Assembly: GCA_947475525.1 (NCBI GenBank)
Contig: CANJMI010000008.1
Span: forward strand, 124,001-188,000
Direction of reading: 5' to 3'
DNA length: 64,000 bases
From: Polyangiaceae bacterium
GTDB taxonomy: Bacteria > Myxococcota_A > Polyangia > Polyangiales > Polyangiaceae
Below are positions 1 to 9,671 of this stretch, piece by piece (position 1 is the first letter of the stretch; each line of letters begins with the position of its first letter). The notes under the pieces are model-generated. The model saw only the letters and a program-made list of their open reading frames with translations, ran no database searches and had not been told where the DNA came from. The translations under genes were made by a program, and so were the position numbers.

Positions 1-93
1 ACGAGAACCATCGGCCGAGCCGTGCCGCGTGCCAAAACCTCCACGGTCGTGAGTCTCACCCGCCGCGAAGCCACGAGCAAGTCCGGTCGCTAA
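1..93 (+). CDS. Possible C-terminal tail of an upstream gene (5' partial)
   Basis: Frame 1 is open from the first base to a TAA at 91-93, encoding about 30 residues rich in Thr, Arg and Ser and ending in Lys-Ser-Gly-Arg. It could be the end of a gene whose body lies outside the window. Nothing in it identifies a family, and a 30-codon open frame in GC-rich DNA can arise by chance. The following gene could begin at a GTG only two bases after this stop, which weakly supports a co-transcribed neighbour. Confidence 0.25.
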   Translation, partial: TRTIGRAVPRAKTSTVVSLTRREATSKSGR

Positions 94-169
94 AGTGGAA
101 CGGCCCAATGCCTTTGCCTCGCTGACGCCTCCATGCGTTGGTAGGCTGCCTTCGAGCAATGCGCGCGTC

Positions 170-1105
170 ATGAAAACGACTTCAAAGTGGCACCCTTCGA
201 CCCTCCCATCGCAGGCCGACGGGGCCCCAAGCCCAAGCTCGCTGCTCGCGCGGCATCGCATCACCGAGGAAGACCTCGAGTTGGTTCGAAAGCTTGGCGC
301 TGACCTCGTTCCGCAGCTCGGGAAGTTTATCGAGCAGTTTTACCTGTGGCTCGCAGACCAGCCTGAATACCGCGAATTTTTCTCGAATATCGACCGGGTG
401 CATGCGGTGCAGCGGGCGCAGGTTGGCTATTGGGAGCGTTTCTTCGGAGCCAACATCGACGATTCCTACCTGTTGGAGCGCTGGCAAGTCGGCATGCGGC
501 ACGCGGAAATTGGCCTCTCGCTAGGAACGTATTGCGCAAGCGTCGACGTCGCGCTCAGCATCTTCGCCGACGAGCTCGCGGATCCGAAGATTCTTGGTGA
601 CGCGCACCCGCGAGCGGTAAGGGCGATGACGAAGCTCCTCCACCTCGACATGGCGGTGGTCGTCGACGTCTACACCCGCGCCGAACTCGACAAGCGCGGA
701 CGACAGGCGCGCGCACTCAACGAGATGTCGACGCCAGTTACCGCGCTCGCAGATGAAATTTTGCTACTGCCGATCGTCGGCATCGTCGACTCGCAACGCG
801 CGCAAGACATCATGACCTCGGTCCTGTCCCGCGTGGCCGAAGTGCGAGCGCGAATGTTCATCATCGACATCAGCGGGGTGGCTGTCGTCGATACCGCGGT
901 CGCCAATTATTTGATCAAGGTCGCGCGCGCCACGCGCCTCATGGGCTGTCGTTGCATCCTTTCGGGACTGTCGCCGGCCGTCGCACAAACCGTCATCGAA
1001 CTCGGCATCGACGTCACGGGGCTCGAGACGCGGGCCACGCTCCGTGATGCGATCGAGGAGGGCTACCGCGCGGTCGGCATCGAGCTGCGGGCGACTGGAG
1101 GCTGA
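170..1105 (+). CDS. rsbR: Globin-coupled RsbR-type stressosome sensor (globin + STAS)
   Basis: Sensory scaffold subunit of a stressosome. The N-terminal half reads as a globin-sensor domain; an F-helix-like motif GMRHAEIGL supplies the candidate proximal heme His (about residue 111 from ATG 170). The C-terminal half is a STAS domain closely resembling Bacillus RsbRA. Both threonines phosphorylated by RsbT in Bacillus are kept, in VVDTAVAN (about T242) and AVAQTVIELG (about T274). The family forms megadalton RsbR/RsbS complexes that hold RsbT until a signal arrives; a globin N-terminus implies sensing O2, NO or redox through heme (inference). A GTG at 95 would add 25 residues; ATG 170 places the globin domain near the start, but neither has a clear ribosome site. 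rsbS follows after 2 bp. Confidence 0.85.
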   Translation: MKTTSKWHPSTLPSQADGAPSPSSLLARHRITEEDLELVRKLGADLVPQLGKFIEQFYLWLADQPEYREFFSNIDRVHAVQRAQVGYWERFFGANIDDSYLLERWQVGMRHAEIGLSLGTYCASVDVALSIFADELADPKILGDAHPRAVRAMTKLLHLDMAVVVDVYTRAELDKRGRQARALNEMSTPVTALADEILLLPIVGIVDSQRAQDIMTSVLSRVAEVRARMFIIDISGVAVVDTAVANYLIKVARATRLMGCRCILSGLSPAVAQTVIELGIDVTGLETRATLRDAIEEGYRAVGIELRATGG

Positions 1106-1107
1106 CC

Positions 1108-1494
1108 ATGCCCTCGATCGCCGACCAAGACGGTCTCGCGGCGAATGCGGTCATAAGCCGCGTCGGTCGCGTGCTCGTCGCGCGACTCGTCGGCGACTTG
1201 CACGGGCAACACCTCACTCGGTTTCAAGACGAGCTGCTCGGCGCCATTCGCCGCGGCCAAGCGCGCGGGGTGGTGATCGATCTGTCGGCGATTGACCTTC
1301 TCGATGACATCGAGTTCGCCGGCCTTCGCGCCACACTGCAAATGCTCGGGCTCCTCGGCGCCACCAGCGTCCTGTCGGGGCTAAAGCCTGCCCTCGCGGC
1401 GGCGTTGATCGCTTCGGGTGCCGAGGTCGACGACCTCACCACCGCACGCTCCGTTGAAGAGGGGATGAAGCTCACCGAGGCTCGAACCACATGA
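1108..1494 (+). CDS. rsbS: RsbS-like STAS-domain stressosome protein with altered phosphosites
   Basis: A stand-alone 128-residue STAS domain, the size and gene position of RsbS, the co-scaffold that sequesters RsbT. The core ([13 protein letters not shown], then [14 protein letters not shown]) aligns without gaps to Bacillus RsbS. The serine phosphorylated there (S59, in MIDSF) is an aspartate here (D67, in LLDDIEF), and the second site (T86) is alanine. This may mimic the phosphorylated state or mean the subunit is structural only. Its last codon overlaps the rsbT start as ATGA (1491-1494), indicating translational coupling. Confidence 0.85.
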   Translation: MPSIADQDGLAANAVISRVGRVLVARLVGDLHGQHLTRFQDELLGAIRRGQARGVVIDLSAIDLLDDIEFAGLRATLQMLGLLGATSVLSGLKPALAAALIASGAEVDDLTTARSVEEGMKLTEARTT

Positions 1495-1952
1495 ACGGGC
1501 AGTTCGATTCCCGTGCGCCCGCGGAGCTCGAGGCCCCCGCACTCCACGATTCCGTCCGCCCACTCTTCATACCCGTGCACAGCGAGAACGACCTCGCCGT
1601 CGTAGCCGCGTCGGTTGGCGCGTTTGCGAGCGAGCGGACACGCGACCCCGTGCACCTCGCGCGCATACGGATCGCCGCGCTCGAACTCGCGACCAATGTC
1701 GTCAAGTACGCGAAGCGCGGGCGGGTCGAGATAAGGGTTCTCGTGCAGGGTTCCCGAGAGGCAATCGAGCTCATCGTGAGCGACCGTGGCCCCGGCATCG
1801 CAGACGTCGCGCTCGCTCTGCAGGACCACTACAGCTCGGGGGGCACGCTTGGGCTCGGCCTCCCTGGCGTCAAGCGCATGATGGACGAGTTCGAGCTCCA
1901 CAGCAGCGCGGAGCTCGGCACGACGGTGCGCGTGCGAAAGTGGCTCCGGTGA
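1491..1952 (+). CDS. rsbT: RsbT-like serine/threonine kinase of the stressosome
   Basis: A 153-residue GHKL-fold kinase of the RsbT/RsbW class. The N-box is [10 protein letters not shown] (about residues 65-74), the first glycine motif DRGPGI (about 103-108) and the second [14 protein letters not shown] (about 121-134). In Bacillus, RsbT phosphorylates RsbR and RsbS, leaves the stressosome and activates a downstream partner by protein contact. No RsbU-type PP2C phosphatase is encoded here; the next gene, overlapping by a few bases, is a hybrid histidine kinase, which is therefore the likely partner (inference). A roughly 20-residue N-terminal tail precedes the fold. Confidence 0.88.
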   Translation: MNGQFDSRAPAELEAPALHDSVRPLFIPVHSENDLAVVAASVGAFASERTRDPVHLARIRIAALELATNVVKYAKRGRVEIRVLVQGSREAIELIVSDRGPGIADVALALQDHYSSGGTLGLGLPGVKRMMDEFELHSSAELGTTVRVRKWLR

Positions 1953-4777
1953 CCGACCCGCGGAGCCCACTCGCTGAGCCCCTCGGCCGCCTGACCGTCT
2001 CCAACGAGGAGTCGCTCGTCTTCGCGCGGCGGCAGATTCAGCTCGTCATGGCGACGCTCGGGGCTGACGGTTTTCGCTCGACCGCGGGCGCGCTCGAGTT
2101 TTCTCGCCAAGCGTATGCTCTATGCGTTGGTCGTAAGCATAAGACGACCTTCGAACTCGAGTTCACGAGCGACGGCCCGACGTTGACGATCGCACGTGCC
2201 CCCTTGTCGACGGACCCGAATTCGCCAAGCCTTCCCGAACCGAGCCTCCCGGAGGCCGCCTGGCCGATACGTGTGGTGATCGAGGATGCCCGAACGGACG
2301 AACGCTCTCTCGCGGCAGCTCGCGCAATCGTCGCCCGACGCTCGGCTTCGCAACTCTTCGATGAGCTTGCGCAGCGCAACACGGAGCTCTCGCAACACAA
2401 AGCCTCCCTCGAACGCACGGTCGACGAGCGCACGGTCGAGCTGCGCCGTGCCAAAGATGTGGCTGAAGAGGCGACGCGCGCGAAGTCTCTCTTTCTCGCC
2501 AACATGAGCCACGAGATTCGCACGCCGATGAACGCGATAATCGGGCTCTCGCACCTCGCCCTCAAGACCGCGCTGACGACGCAACAGCGCGACTACGTCT
2601 CGAAAATATACAACGCAGGCACGGGCCTCCTTGGCGTCATCAACGACATCCTCGACTTCTCGAAAGTCGAGGCCGGCCATCTGGTTCTCGAAGAGACTCC
2701 GTTCCAACTCAGCGAGGTCCTCGAGCTCGTTCGCACCGTCGCAGAGACCGCCGCGGCGCGTAAATCGCTCGCGCTGTCCATCGACATCGATCCGAACATC
2801 CCAGCAACTTTGCTGGGCGATCCGCTACGCCTGGGTCAGATCGTTACGAACCTCGTGACCAACGCTATCAAGTTCACGGAGCGTGGAGCGGTGACCATGA
2901 CGTTGAAGCTCATCGAGCAACGCCGTGATCGTCTCAAGGTGTGCGGCGAAGTCTGCGACACGGGCATTGGATTGTCCGAGGAGCAGTGCCGCTTCGTCTT
3001 CGACGCGTTCACCCAAGCCGACGGCTCGACGAGCCGACGCTATGGGGGCACCGGACTCGGGCTTGCGATCTCGAAGCGCATCGTCGAGATGATGGGAGGT
3101 GAGCTCTCCGTCGAGTCGGAGCTCGGAGCCGGCAGCTCGTTCCGTTTCCACGTGTGGCTCGGGGTTTCGGAGGCGCTGCACCCGAGCACCCGGACGGTCC
3201 ACGACATTTTGGTTGGCTCTCGTGTCCTCATCGTCGATGACGTCGAGACCGCGCGGGACGTCCTGTCGGAGCAACTCAAGGCATGGGGAGCCATCCCCCA
3301 CGCTGTCGCGACAGGCGAAGAATTGCTGCACTGCCTGCGTAGCATGAGCTCGGTTGAAGGGCGCTGCGCACTGGTGTTCGTCGATTGGCGCCTGACCGGA
3401 ATGCCGGGCGAAGCGGTCGTTCGCGCGGTGGCGGCCCTCCCGAATGCTCCGCCCGTCATCGTCATCACCGCGTACGCGCGGGACGACATGCGTAAGGCCG
3501 CCGAGGCCGCCGGAGCCTCCGCGATTTTAAGCAAACCACTCAACCCTTCGCTCCTCCTCAATGTCGTCGTCGGCCTTCTCGCGCCAGCACCGCCGTCGAG
3601 CGCGATGCGTCAATCCCAGCCAGGCGTCGCCAGTAACGACGGCGACCTCGCCGGCATGCGCGTGCTCCTCGTCGAAGACAACGAGATCAACCAACAGGTC
3701 GCCCGCGAGCTCTTGAGCCATCTCGGAATCAATGTCGAGATGTGCTCGGATGGCGAGGAAGCAGTGGCTCGCCTCAGCCCGCCTGGAGCACGCGCCCAAT
3801 TCGACGTCGTGTTGATGGACCTGCAGATGCCACGGATGGACGGTTTCGAAGCAACACGACGCCTTCGTGCGCTCCCCGAGCTTGCGGACCTGCCGATCAT
3901 CGCGATGACGGCACACGCGATGGCGAACGACCGCGATCGTTGCTTTCAAGCTGGCATGAACGCGCACATCGCGAAACCGGTGGATCCCGACGCGCTCGCG
4001 CGAACGCTGCGGCGTTATAGGCCAGGTGCGAATGCGCACGGCCCCAACGGTGACCTTCCCGCACCACGGTCCGAAAATCCTCTGGCGGGCTTCGAGCAAG
4101 ACCGCGCACACGAGACCGCGCGCTCTTCCGAAAACACGCGCACCGAGGCACAGCCCATTCTCGACGTCACACGGGGACACCGGCACTGCGATGGTGATGC
4201 CGCGCTCTACCGCTCCGTGCTCAGGCGATTTATCTGGCGCTATGGAGACGTGGCCGTGACGCTCGCGGACTTGCTCGGAGCGTCGCGGATCGAGGAAGCA
4301 ACACGCCTAGCGCACGCCGTCAAAGGACTCGCGGGAACGGTGGGGGCGCGGCTCGTGGCGGAGGCAGCCGGCGAAATCGAGCAGGCCCTTCGCGAGGACG
4401 CGACGTGCAACCCCATCGAGCTCGACAAGCTCGCGGGAGCGATGAGCCTAACCGTGGCAGCCGCGGAAACGTTGGACCTGGTTGTGAGCGACGTGCCGCC
4501 GACCATGCACGCCGACATGCGAGGGGAGCCATCGTCGTTCACTCTCCCTGCGTCCGATACGGCGGCGAACCTGCCGCTGACCCCTTCGGAAGCGGGCTCG
4601 ATCGCCGAGCTTAAGCTCGCTCTCGAGGCCAGCGAAGCGCGCGCGACCGAACTCTTTGCAGAACTCACTCCGATTCTCTCGAGCCGCCTCGGAGCGAAGT
4701 TTCAAGCGATGGGAGAAGCTCTCGACGACTACGACTTCGACGCCGCTCTCGACCTGCTGATCCGAGACGGCGACTAA
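1940..4777 (+). CDS. Hybrid histidine kinase, HisKA-HATPase-REC-REC-Hpt, stressosome output candidate
   Basis: A soluble 945-residue phosphorelay kinase. Order: an N-terminal region of about 130 residues, a coiled coil (about 150-175), HisKA with H191 in NMSHEIRTP, HATPase (N-box near 310, GTGLGLAIS near 375), a first receiver starting VLIVDD (candidate D near 480), a second receiver VLLVEDN with D627 in VLMDLQMP, and an Hpt domain with H792 in LAHAVKG. No membrane segment is seen, so the signal is cytoplasmic. It overlaps rsbT; starts are GTG 1940 or GTG 1949, the latter giving a GTGA overlap. The first 60 residues vaguely resemble the opening helices of RsbT-like folds without the N-box. 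No DNA-binding partner regulator is adjacent. Confidence 0.92.
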   Translation: MAPVTDPRSPLAEPLGRLTVSNEESLVFARRQIQLVMATLGADGFRSTAGALEFSRQAYALCVGRKHKTTFELEFTSDGPTLTIARAPLSTDPNSPSLPEPSLPEAAWPIRVVIEDARTDERSLAAARAIVARRSASQLFDELAQRNTELSQHKASLERTVDERTVELRRAKDVAEEATRAKSLFLANMSHEIRTPMNAIIGLSHLALKTALTTQQRDYVSKIYNAGTGLLGVINDILDFSKVEAGHLVLEETPFQLSEVLELVRTVAETAAARKSLALSIDIDPNIPATLLGDPLRLGQIVTNLVTNAIKFTERGAVTMTLKLIEQRRDRLKVCGEVCDTGIGLSEEQCRFVFDAFTQADGSTSRRYGGTGLGLAISKRIVEMMGGELSVESELGAGSSFRFHVWLGVSEALHPSTRTVHDILVGSRVLIVDDVETARDVLSEQLKAWGAIPHAVATGEELLHCLRSMSSVEGRCALVFVDWRLTGMPGEAVVRAVAALPNAPPVIVITAYARDDMRKAAEAAGASAILSKPLNPSLLLNVVVGLLAPAPPSSAMRQSQPGVASNDGDLAGMRVLLVEDNEINQQVARELLSHLGINVEMCSDGEEAVARLSPPGARAQFDVVLMDLQMPRMDGFEATRRLRALPELADLPIIAMTAHAMANDRDRCFQAGMNAHIAKPVDPDALARTLRRYRPGANAHGPNGDLPAPRSENPLAGFEQDRAHETARSSENTRTEAQPILDVTRGHRHCDGDAALYRSVLRRFIWRYGDVAVTLADLLGASRIEEATRLAHAVKGLAGTVGARLVAEAAGEIEQALREDATCNPIELDKLAGAMSLTVAAAETLDLVVSDVPPTMHADMRGEPSSFTLPASDTAANLPLTPSEAGSIAELKLALEASEARATELFAELTPILSSRLGAKFQAMGEALDDYDFDAALDLLIRDGD

Positions 4778-4840
4778 GTCGGCAGCGTCAGCCGAAGAAC
4801 CGAAGAGCCGAACGCTCGGGCTGCGCAAAGCCGCTTGGGG

Positions 4841-4912
4841 AGGTGAGGACGGGATTCGAACCCGCGTGTGATGGTTTTGCAAACCATTGCCTAACCGCTT
4901 GGCTACCTCACC
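4841..4912 (-). tRNA. tRNA-Cys (GCA)
   Basis: The minus strand folds as a complete tRNA. The acceptor stem GGTGAGG pairs with CCTCACC, the anticodon arm is ATGGT-TTGCAAA-ACCAT with anticodon GCA, and the T-arm contains GGTTCGAATCC. The discriminator base is U, as expected for tRNA-Cys. The 3' CCA is not encoded (the next bases read CCC), so it must be added post-transcriptionally. It lies between two plus-strand genes and is transcribed the opposite way. Confidence 0.96.
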
Positions 4913-4988
4913 ACCGCCCGGACGAGCCGGGCGACGCAGTCTTAGCACGGTTGGAGCGCATGGGAAAAGCCAGTATAGAGTTCGGCGT

Positions 4989-5531
4989 ATGAACGACCTC
5001 GATAGCCGATGCCTCGACCGCTTCCCTGAATGGCTGCGAACGCTCGGTGACGACGCGACACTCCTCGCCTCGGTCATCGATGACCCGGCGGCTCCCGAGT
5101 CGGTGCGGCGCTACGCGGCAGGCGCGCTCAATTATCTATTCAAGTCGCTCGACCTCATTTCGGACGGCATCGAAGATCTCGGCTTTCTCGACGACGCCTT
5201 CGTTGTACGCGTCGCGGCGGCCCTCGCGCTCGGCGAGGCCCCCGAAGCGGGTGCGCAGACCGCGACGTTGAAGGCCCTCGCTGACGACGCGAAGCTCATC
5301 GAATCGATGCTCGACAGCGTCTATCCGCGCTTGGAAAGCTACGTGATGCGACTTCGCACCGGCACGGCTCGCGGGCGGACGGTCGACGAAATTCTAGCGG
5401 ACGAGGTGATTCGCCGTGACTTCCTCAACGAAGTCGCCGGTTGGGCCAGCAGCTACGAGACCCCGACGTTCACGCGGGATGAAAAAAACCTGGTGAAGCT
5501 AAAATCGTTCCTGACCACGCAGCTGCCCTGA
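4989..5531 (+). CDS. DUF1232 (YkvA-like) domain protein
   Basis: A 180-residue protein. Residues about 40-75 (ALNYLFKSLDLISDGIEDLG, then FLDDAFVV) match the DUF1232/YkvA pattern, in which a short helix with a D-x-I-x-D segment precedes a Gly-x-x-Asp-Asp turn. The family function is unknown; members are often membrane-associated, but this copy has no strong transmembrane segment. The remainder is helical and charged. It ends just before the convergent Ser/Thr kinase gene, so it appears to be monocistronic. Confidence 0.7.
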   Translation: MNDLDSRCLDRFPEWLRTLGDDATLLASVIDDPAAPESVRRYAAGALNYLFKSLDLISDGIEDLGFLDDAFVVRVAAALALGEAPEAGAQTATLKALADDAKLIESMLDSVYPRLESYVMRLRTGTARGRTVDEILADEVIRRDFLNEVAGWASSYETPTFTRDEKNLVKLKSFLTTQLP

Positions 5532-5542
5532 GCGAGCGGGGG

Positions 5543-7330
5543 TCACTCGAACGCGTCGCCGCGACCCTGGCTCGATGGGGCCCCGTCACCATCCGGGCTG
5601 TCGGGTGCGCCTTCGAGGTGCTCGACTGTGCTCGGGCGCGCTGGCTCCATGCCGAGCTCCGGCAAGAGCTCGCGGCACTCGGGTTTGTCACGAAGATGCG
5701 CGAGGAGCCGGTTGCTCGCGGCGGTAAAGTCCTTCTCAAACTTCAAGCCCTCGCGTGAACGCTCGCCGACCTGCGTTCGACCGCGGACCAAATCTTCTTC
5801 GAGCGCTTCGGCATAGCGGGAGAGCTGCCCACGCAACTGCTCTATCTGCCGCTGCAGGCCGCGAGCGACCTTCTCCTTCTCTTGCCGACGACCGGAGTAC
5901 CGCTCGTGCTGCTCGCGCTTTGCCTGAACGGTCGCCGCAGCGGCGCCAGCCTTTTCGAACACGATCGGATCGAACCTCGCCAAGCTCAAAGCCGCATCCG
6001 CTTCCGCGCGGGCGATGGTTGCCGTCCTCTCAAGAGCCACTTGCTCCTCTTCGATTCGTCGCTCGTCTTCAGCATGACCGCCGGCTTCACGGGCGGCACG
6101 AGAAGCCTCTTGGGCGAGGTCCTCGACCTTGCGGCCAATCTCGGCGCGCAGCGCACGGCCGCGGCGTTCGAGCGCATCGAGCTTCCGCGTCAGACTCGAC
6201 ACTTCACCTTCGAGTCGACTCGCTTTCGCCGACAAATCCCAGGTTTCTCGGAGCGCGAGCAAAACTTCCTGAGGCGTCTCGCGGCCGTAATAGGCACGCG
6301 ACACCATCCGCGTGAAGAGCCCCGCGCGGCTCGCCCACTCGGTCACCGGCATCGTTTGAGGGGGTGGCGGTGGCGAGGGCACGGAAGCCGCAGCGGCCGC
6401 GTCGGAGCCTTTAACTTCCCACGCGGTGGACGAGGGCAAGCTGCGCTGCAGCTTCTTCAAATCCTCCTGGAGATGATGGCCGTCGCGGTAGCGATCTTTC
6501 GGAGCCTTCGCGAGCAGCCGGAGCGCGATCGCCTCGCCGACCGGATTCACGTCCGGACGGAGATCACGCGGGCGGGCGGGCAGCGAGGTCTGCTGCATCT
6601 TGAGCAACGTCTCTCGGTCCGCCGAGCGAAACGGCAATTGTCCCGTCAGCATCTCGAAAAAAAGCACGCCGATGGCGTAGAGGTCCGACGAAGGTGATGC
6701 GTCTTCACCGCGCGACTGCTCGGGAGACATGTATTCGGGCGTACCGAAAATCGCACCCTTCGGCGCGAGCCGAGCATCGCGCTTGAGCGCGGCGAGTCCG
6801 AAATCGAGGATCTTGACGAAGTCCTTTCGGCCTCCGCGTTCGGTGAGAAGGATGTTGTCACTCTTCAAGTCACGATGAACAACGCCGAGATCGTGGGCAC
6901 GTGCGAGGGCTGCGCACATCTGCTCGATAACGTCGACGCTCCTGGCGATCGGCATCGGGCCGTTCGCGAGCTCGGCCGACAGCGGCGTGCCAACGAGGTA
7001 CTCCATCACCAGGTAAAGCTCGCCCTCGTCCGTCTCGCCGATATCGTGGATATCGATGATGTGCGCGTGGTCGACGCGGTTCGCGGCCTTCGCCTCGCGA
7101 AGCATCCAGGCGCGCAGATGCGTCTCGGCACGGAGGTCGGGACGGATCAACTTGATCGCGACGACGCGGTCGATGAGCACATGGCGGGCACGATAGACGA
7201 GCCCCATGCCTCCCTCGCCCAGTCGCGACTCGAGGCGATAGCGACCCGCGACGACCTTGCCGATCAGCGGGTCCTTCGTCACCTTCTTCTTGAGCGCGGA
7301 ACTACTTGGTCGGTCTGCGCGAATGGTCAT
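5543..7330 (-). CDS. Ser/Thr protein kinase with long coiled-coil C-terminus
   Basis: Hanks-type kinase of 595 residues. The N-terminal kinase domain (about 25-300) is intact: glycine loop LGEGGMG (37-43), VAIK Lys K60, catalytic loop HRDLKSDN (152-159), DFG 176-178, and GTPEYMSPEQ. After a Pro-rich linker comes a second part (about 330-560) of long Glu/Arg/Ala-rich heptads, read as coiled coil, with no transmembrane segment. This is therefore a cytoplasmic kinase with an oligomerisation or docking tail, a common myxobacterial design. ATG 7330 gives a short basic N-terminus. The stop lies 12 bp from the convergent DUF1232 gene, and the neighbouring sensor kinase lies 64 bp upstream on the same strand. 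Confidence 0.92.
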   Translation of the reverse strand: MTIRADRPSSSALKKKVTKDPLIGKVVAGRYRLESRLGEGGMGLVYRARHVLIDRVVAIKLIRPDLRAETHLRAWMLREAKAANRVDHAHIIDIHDIGETDEGELYLVMEYLVGTPLSAELANGPMPIARSVDVIEQMCAALARAHDLGVVHRDLKSDNILLTERGGRKDFVKILDFGLAALKRDARLAPKGAIFGTPEYMSPEQSRGEDASPSSDLYAIGVLFFEMLTGQLPFRSADRETLLKMQQTSLPARPRDLRPDVNPVGEAIALRLLAKAPKDRYRDGHHLQEDLKKLQRSLPSSTAWEVKGSDAAAAASVPSPPPPPQTMPVTEWASRAGLFTRMVSRAYYGRETPQEVLLALRETWDLSAKASRLEGEVSSLTRKLDALERRGRALRAEIGRKVEDLAQEASRAAREAGGHAEDERRIEEEQVALERTATIARAEADAALSLARFDPIVFEKAGAAAATVQAKREQHERYSGRRQEKEKVARGLQRQIEQLRGQLSRYAEALEEDLVRGRTQVGERSREGLKFEKDFTAASNRLLAHLRDKPECRELLPELGMEPARPSTVEHLEGAPDSPDGDGAPSSQGRGDAFE

Positions 7331-7394
7331 CGGGAGGAAACCGATGCTAGCAGGGCTCTTGGCGCCTCAGAACGCCAATGTTCACGCAACGCGT

Positions 7395-9671
7395 CTATGA
7401 CTTGACCGGGATCGTACTCGATTCGGCTCGCAGCCGCCCTCGCGCCGGTGCGCGACCACCTACAACCGGTAGACGACAGACGAAACACGCGCCGCCGATG
7501 CCGACTCCCGCGCGATCGAGCAGCAGGGAACCCCCATGCCGCGCGACGATCTCACGAGAGATCGACAGCCCGAGGCCCGTCCCACGGCCGCTCGATTTGG
7601 TGGTGAAAAACGGCTCAAAGACGCGCTCGTCGAGGCCAGGTGCCACGCCTGGACCATCGTCGGCCACGACCACGAGCACGTCGTCACCGCGATGTTCCGT
7701 TCGAATGACGATGCGGCCACGAACTGGAGGAGTGGCGTCGCGCGGACCGGCGCCCTCGATGGCGTCGATCGCGTTACCGAGAAGGTTCATGAAGACTTGG
7801 TTTATCTCGCCACTCACACACGTAACGGGAGGGAGCTCACCGAACGCAAACTCGAGCGCGATGCTCGTCTCGCGCAGCCGATGGCCGAGGAGCATGCGCG
7901 TCTCTTGCAATCCGACGTGAAGGTCGATCGGCGTGGGCTCTGTCGCCGCACGAGCGAATCCCATCAAATTCGCGACGATTGCGACACAGCGGGACGTCGC
8001 GCTCGCGACCACTTTTGCGACGCCTTCGAGGTCGGCGAGCGCACCCGCGACGTCGAGTTCGGTGCGCAAGTCAGCCAACCGAAGTCGCTGAGCCTCGGGC
8101 AGCAGACTCTCTGCCGCCCGGTACGCGTCGAGCATGGCGCTTAGCTCCCCGCGCAGGCGCTCGATGGATGAAATGCTGCCGGCGACGGCGTTCAGAGGAT
8201 TGTGCATCTCGTGCGCGACCCCGGCGACGAGCTGCCCGAGCAACGCCATGCGTTCGCCGTGAACGAGAGCCGCTTGCGCCTGTTTCAACTCGTCGAGCGC
8301 CCCGCGAAGCTCCACGGTACGGCGCAACACGTTTTCCTCGAGACCGTTTCTCTCGCGTTCGAGCGACACGATCGTTTGCGCGAGCGCACATCGCATGTCC
8401 TCGATGCTCTGCCCGAGGGCGTGCACCTCGGTCGGGCCCGTGATCATCGGGAGCTGCTCGTCGAGATGTCCGCGCGCAACCTGATTCGCCACGAGCGCGA
8501 TGCGCCGCAGCGGGTCGGAGAGCTCGCGCGCGGCACGAACGAACAGGCCGCCTACCGCAACAACCAACACCACAAACGACGCGGAGAGCGCCGCGATCGC
8601 GTTGAAGTCTTCAGTCGGGTTCGGAACAATTCCAAGGTTGCGGTACATGCCGACAGACGCGAAAAACGAAAGCGTGAGGGCGAAAAGCACGGGCTTGCCG
8701 AACTCGCTCAGCATGCGACGACGCAAGCTGATGCGTACGGAGTCTCCCGGCGCGTGCGTCCAAGTGGACAACGTCACGATCGCGGGCCGCATGGTGTCCT
8801 CGTGCCACCCACGTTGGTAGAACGAAACGCCCCACGCGAACAGCAACCCGAAGGCGCTTGGGATGACGACGTCAGCCCAACCAGGCCCGGGTCGAGAATG
8901 AATCGACGCGATGCCGAGCGCGATGCAAACGACCCAAAGAATGAGGTTTAATGTACCGAGATCGCGCGCGACGCGATGTGCCCGTTCGAGACCGGCCACG
9001 AGCACCGAGCGCTCGCCGGCAGGACCAAGAGCAAGTGCCGTGAGGACCGGCCGCGCAAGCGCCCTCACCGCGAACGTGAACACCACGGTCCCCGAGGCCG
9101 CGAGCACCGGAACGGTCTGCCACCAGGCACGAAACACGACCTCGCTTGCCGTCCTCAAAAACGCGACACTGAAGAGCAGCATCACGTGGCCACCCGCGAT
9201 GCCGACGACGGCCGCGTTCTCTGCAAGCTCGTACCCCAACGATGCCGCCATTCGCGATGGCGAGGGGCTCGGCTCTCGAGCGATGGCGACGCGATTGTAA
9301 ACCGCACGGCGAAAACCGAACGCCATGATCCCGAAGCCGCACGTCGCAACGAGCACGCGCTCGTCACGCCACGGAGCGAGCGGCATCACGCCGAGCAGCC
9401 AAAATGGAATTCTTAAAGCCGCCGCGAAGTCCGCACCCCAGCCAAGTTGGCCGAGCAAGCGCGGAGCCATCAGTCCCGAAAGCACGAGTCCCGCGAGGAA
9501 CACCAGAAGCGGGTACGGGCTCTCGAATGCGCGAGGAACGACCGCCGAGCTGAAAAGCAAAACGCTGAGGAGCTCCCATGCGCTAGCGAGGAGCTCCGCG
9601 CGCACGATGCCGGTAGCGGCGCGCCAGTGTCGAAGGAGAATCGTCATCGGCCCGGTGGGTTCTGATAACAT
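7395..9671 (-). CDS. Polytopic membrane sensor histidine kinase
   Basis: A 758-residue membrane kinase. The first about 380 residues hold many hydrophobic helices (probably seven or eight), not a single periplasmic sensor loop. A HAMP-like linker (about 370-420) and a coiled coil (about 420-475) follow. HisKA has H487 in GVAHEMHNPLNA, and HATPase shows NQVFMNLLGNAID, DDGPGV and GTGLGLSIS. The EMHNP variant is typical of NtrB-like kinases that act with sigma-54 activators. No response regulator is adjacent, so it is an orphan. ATG 9671 is used; ATG 9647 is an alternative, and neither shows a clear ribosome site. Confidence 0.9.
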   Translation of the reverse strand: MLSEPTGPMTILLRHWRAATGIVRAELLASAWELLSVLLFSSAVVPRAFESPYPLLVFLAGLVLSGLMAPRLLGQLGWGADFAAALRIPFWLLGVMPLAPWRDERVLVATCGFGIMAFGFRRAVYNRVAIAREPSPSPSRMAASLGYELAENAAVVGIAGGHVMLLFSVAFLRTASEVVFRAWWQTVPVLAASGTVVFTFAVRALARPVLTALALGPAGERSVLVAGLERAHRVARDLGTLNLILWVVCIALGIASIHSRPGPGWADVVIPSAFGLLFAWGVSFYQRGWHEDTMRPAIVTLSTWTHAPGDSVRISLRRRMLSEFGKPVLFALTLSFFASVGMYRNLGIVPNPTEDFNAIAALSASFVVLVVAVGGLFVRAARELSDPLRRIALVANQVARGHLDEQLPMITGPTEVHALGQSIEDMRCALAQTIVSLERERNGLEENVLRRTVELRGALDELKQAQAALVHGERMALLGQLVAGVAHEMHNPLNAVAGSISSIERLRGELSAMLDAYRAAESLLPEAQRLRLADLRTELDVAGALADLEGVAKVVASATSRCVAIVANLMGFARAATEPTPIDLHVGLQETRMLLGHRLRETSIALEFAFGELPPVTCVSGEINQVFMNLLGNAIDAIEGAGPRDATPPVRGRIVIRTEHRGDDVLVVVADDGPGVAPGLDERVFEPFFTTKSSGRGTGLGLSISREIVARHGGSLLLDRAGVGIGGACFVCRLPVVGGRAPARGRLRAESSTIPVKS

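Noticed and set aside
4448-5077. A minus-strand frame spanning the tRNA-Cys
   Set aside because: It overlaps a complete tRNA and the end of the hybrid kinase and has no recognisable domain.
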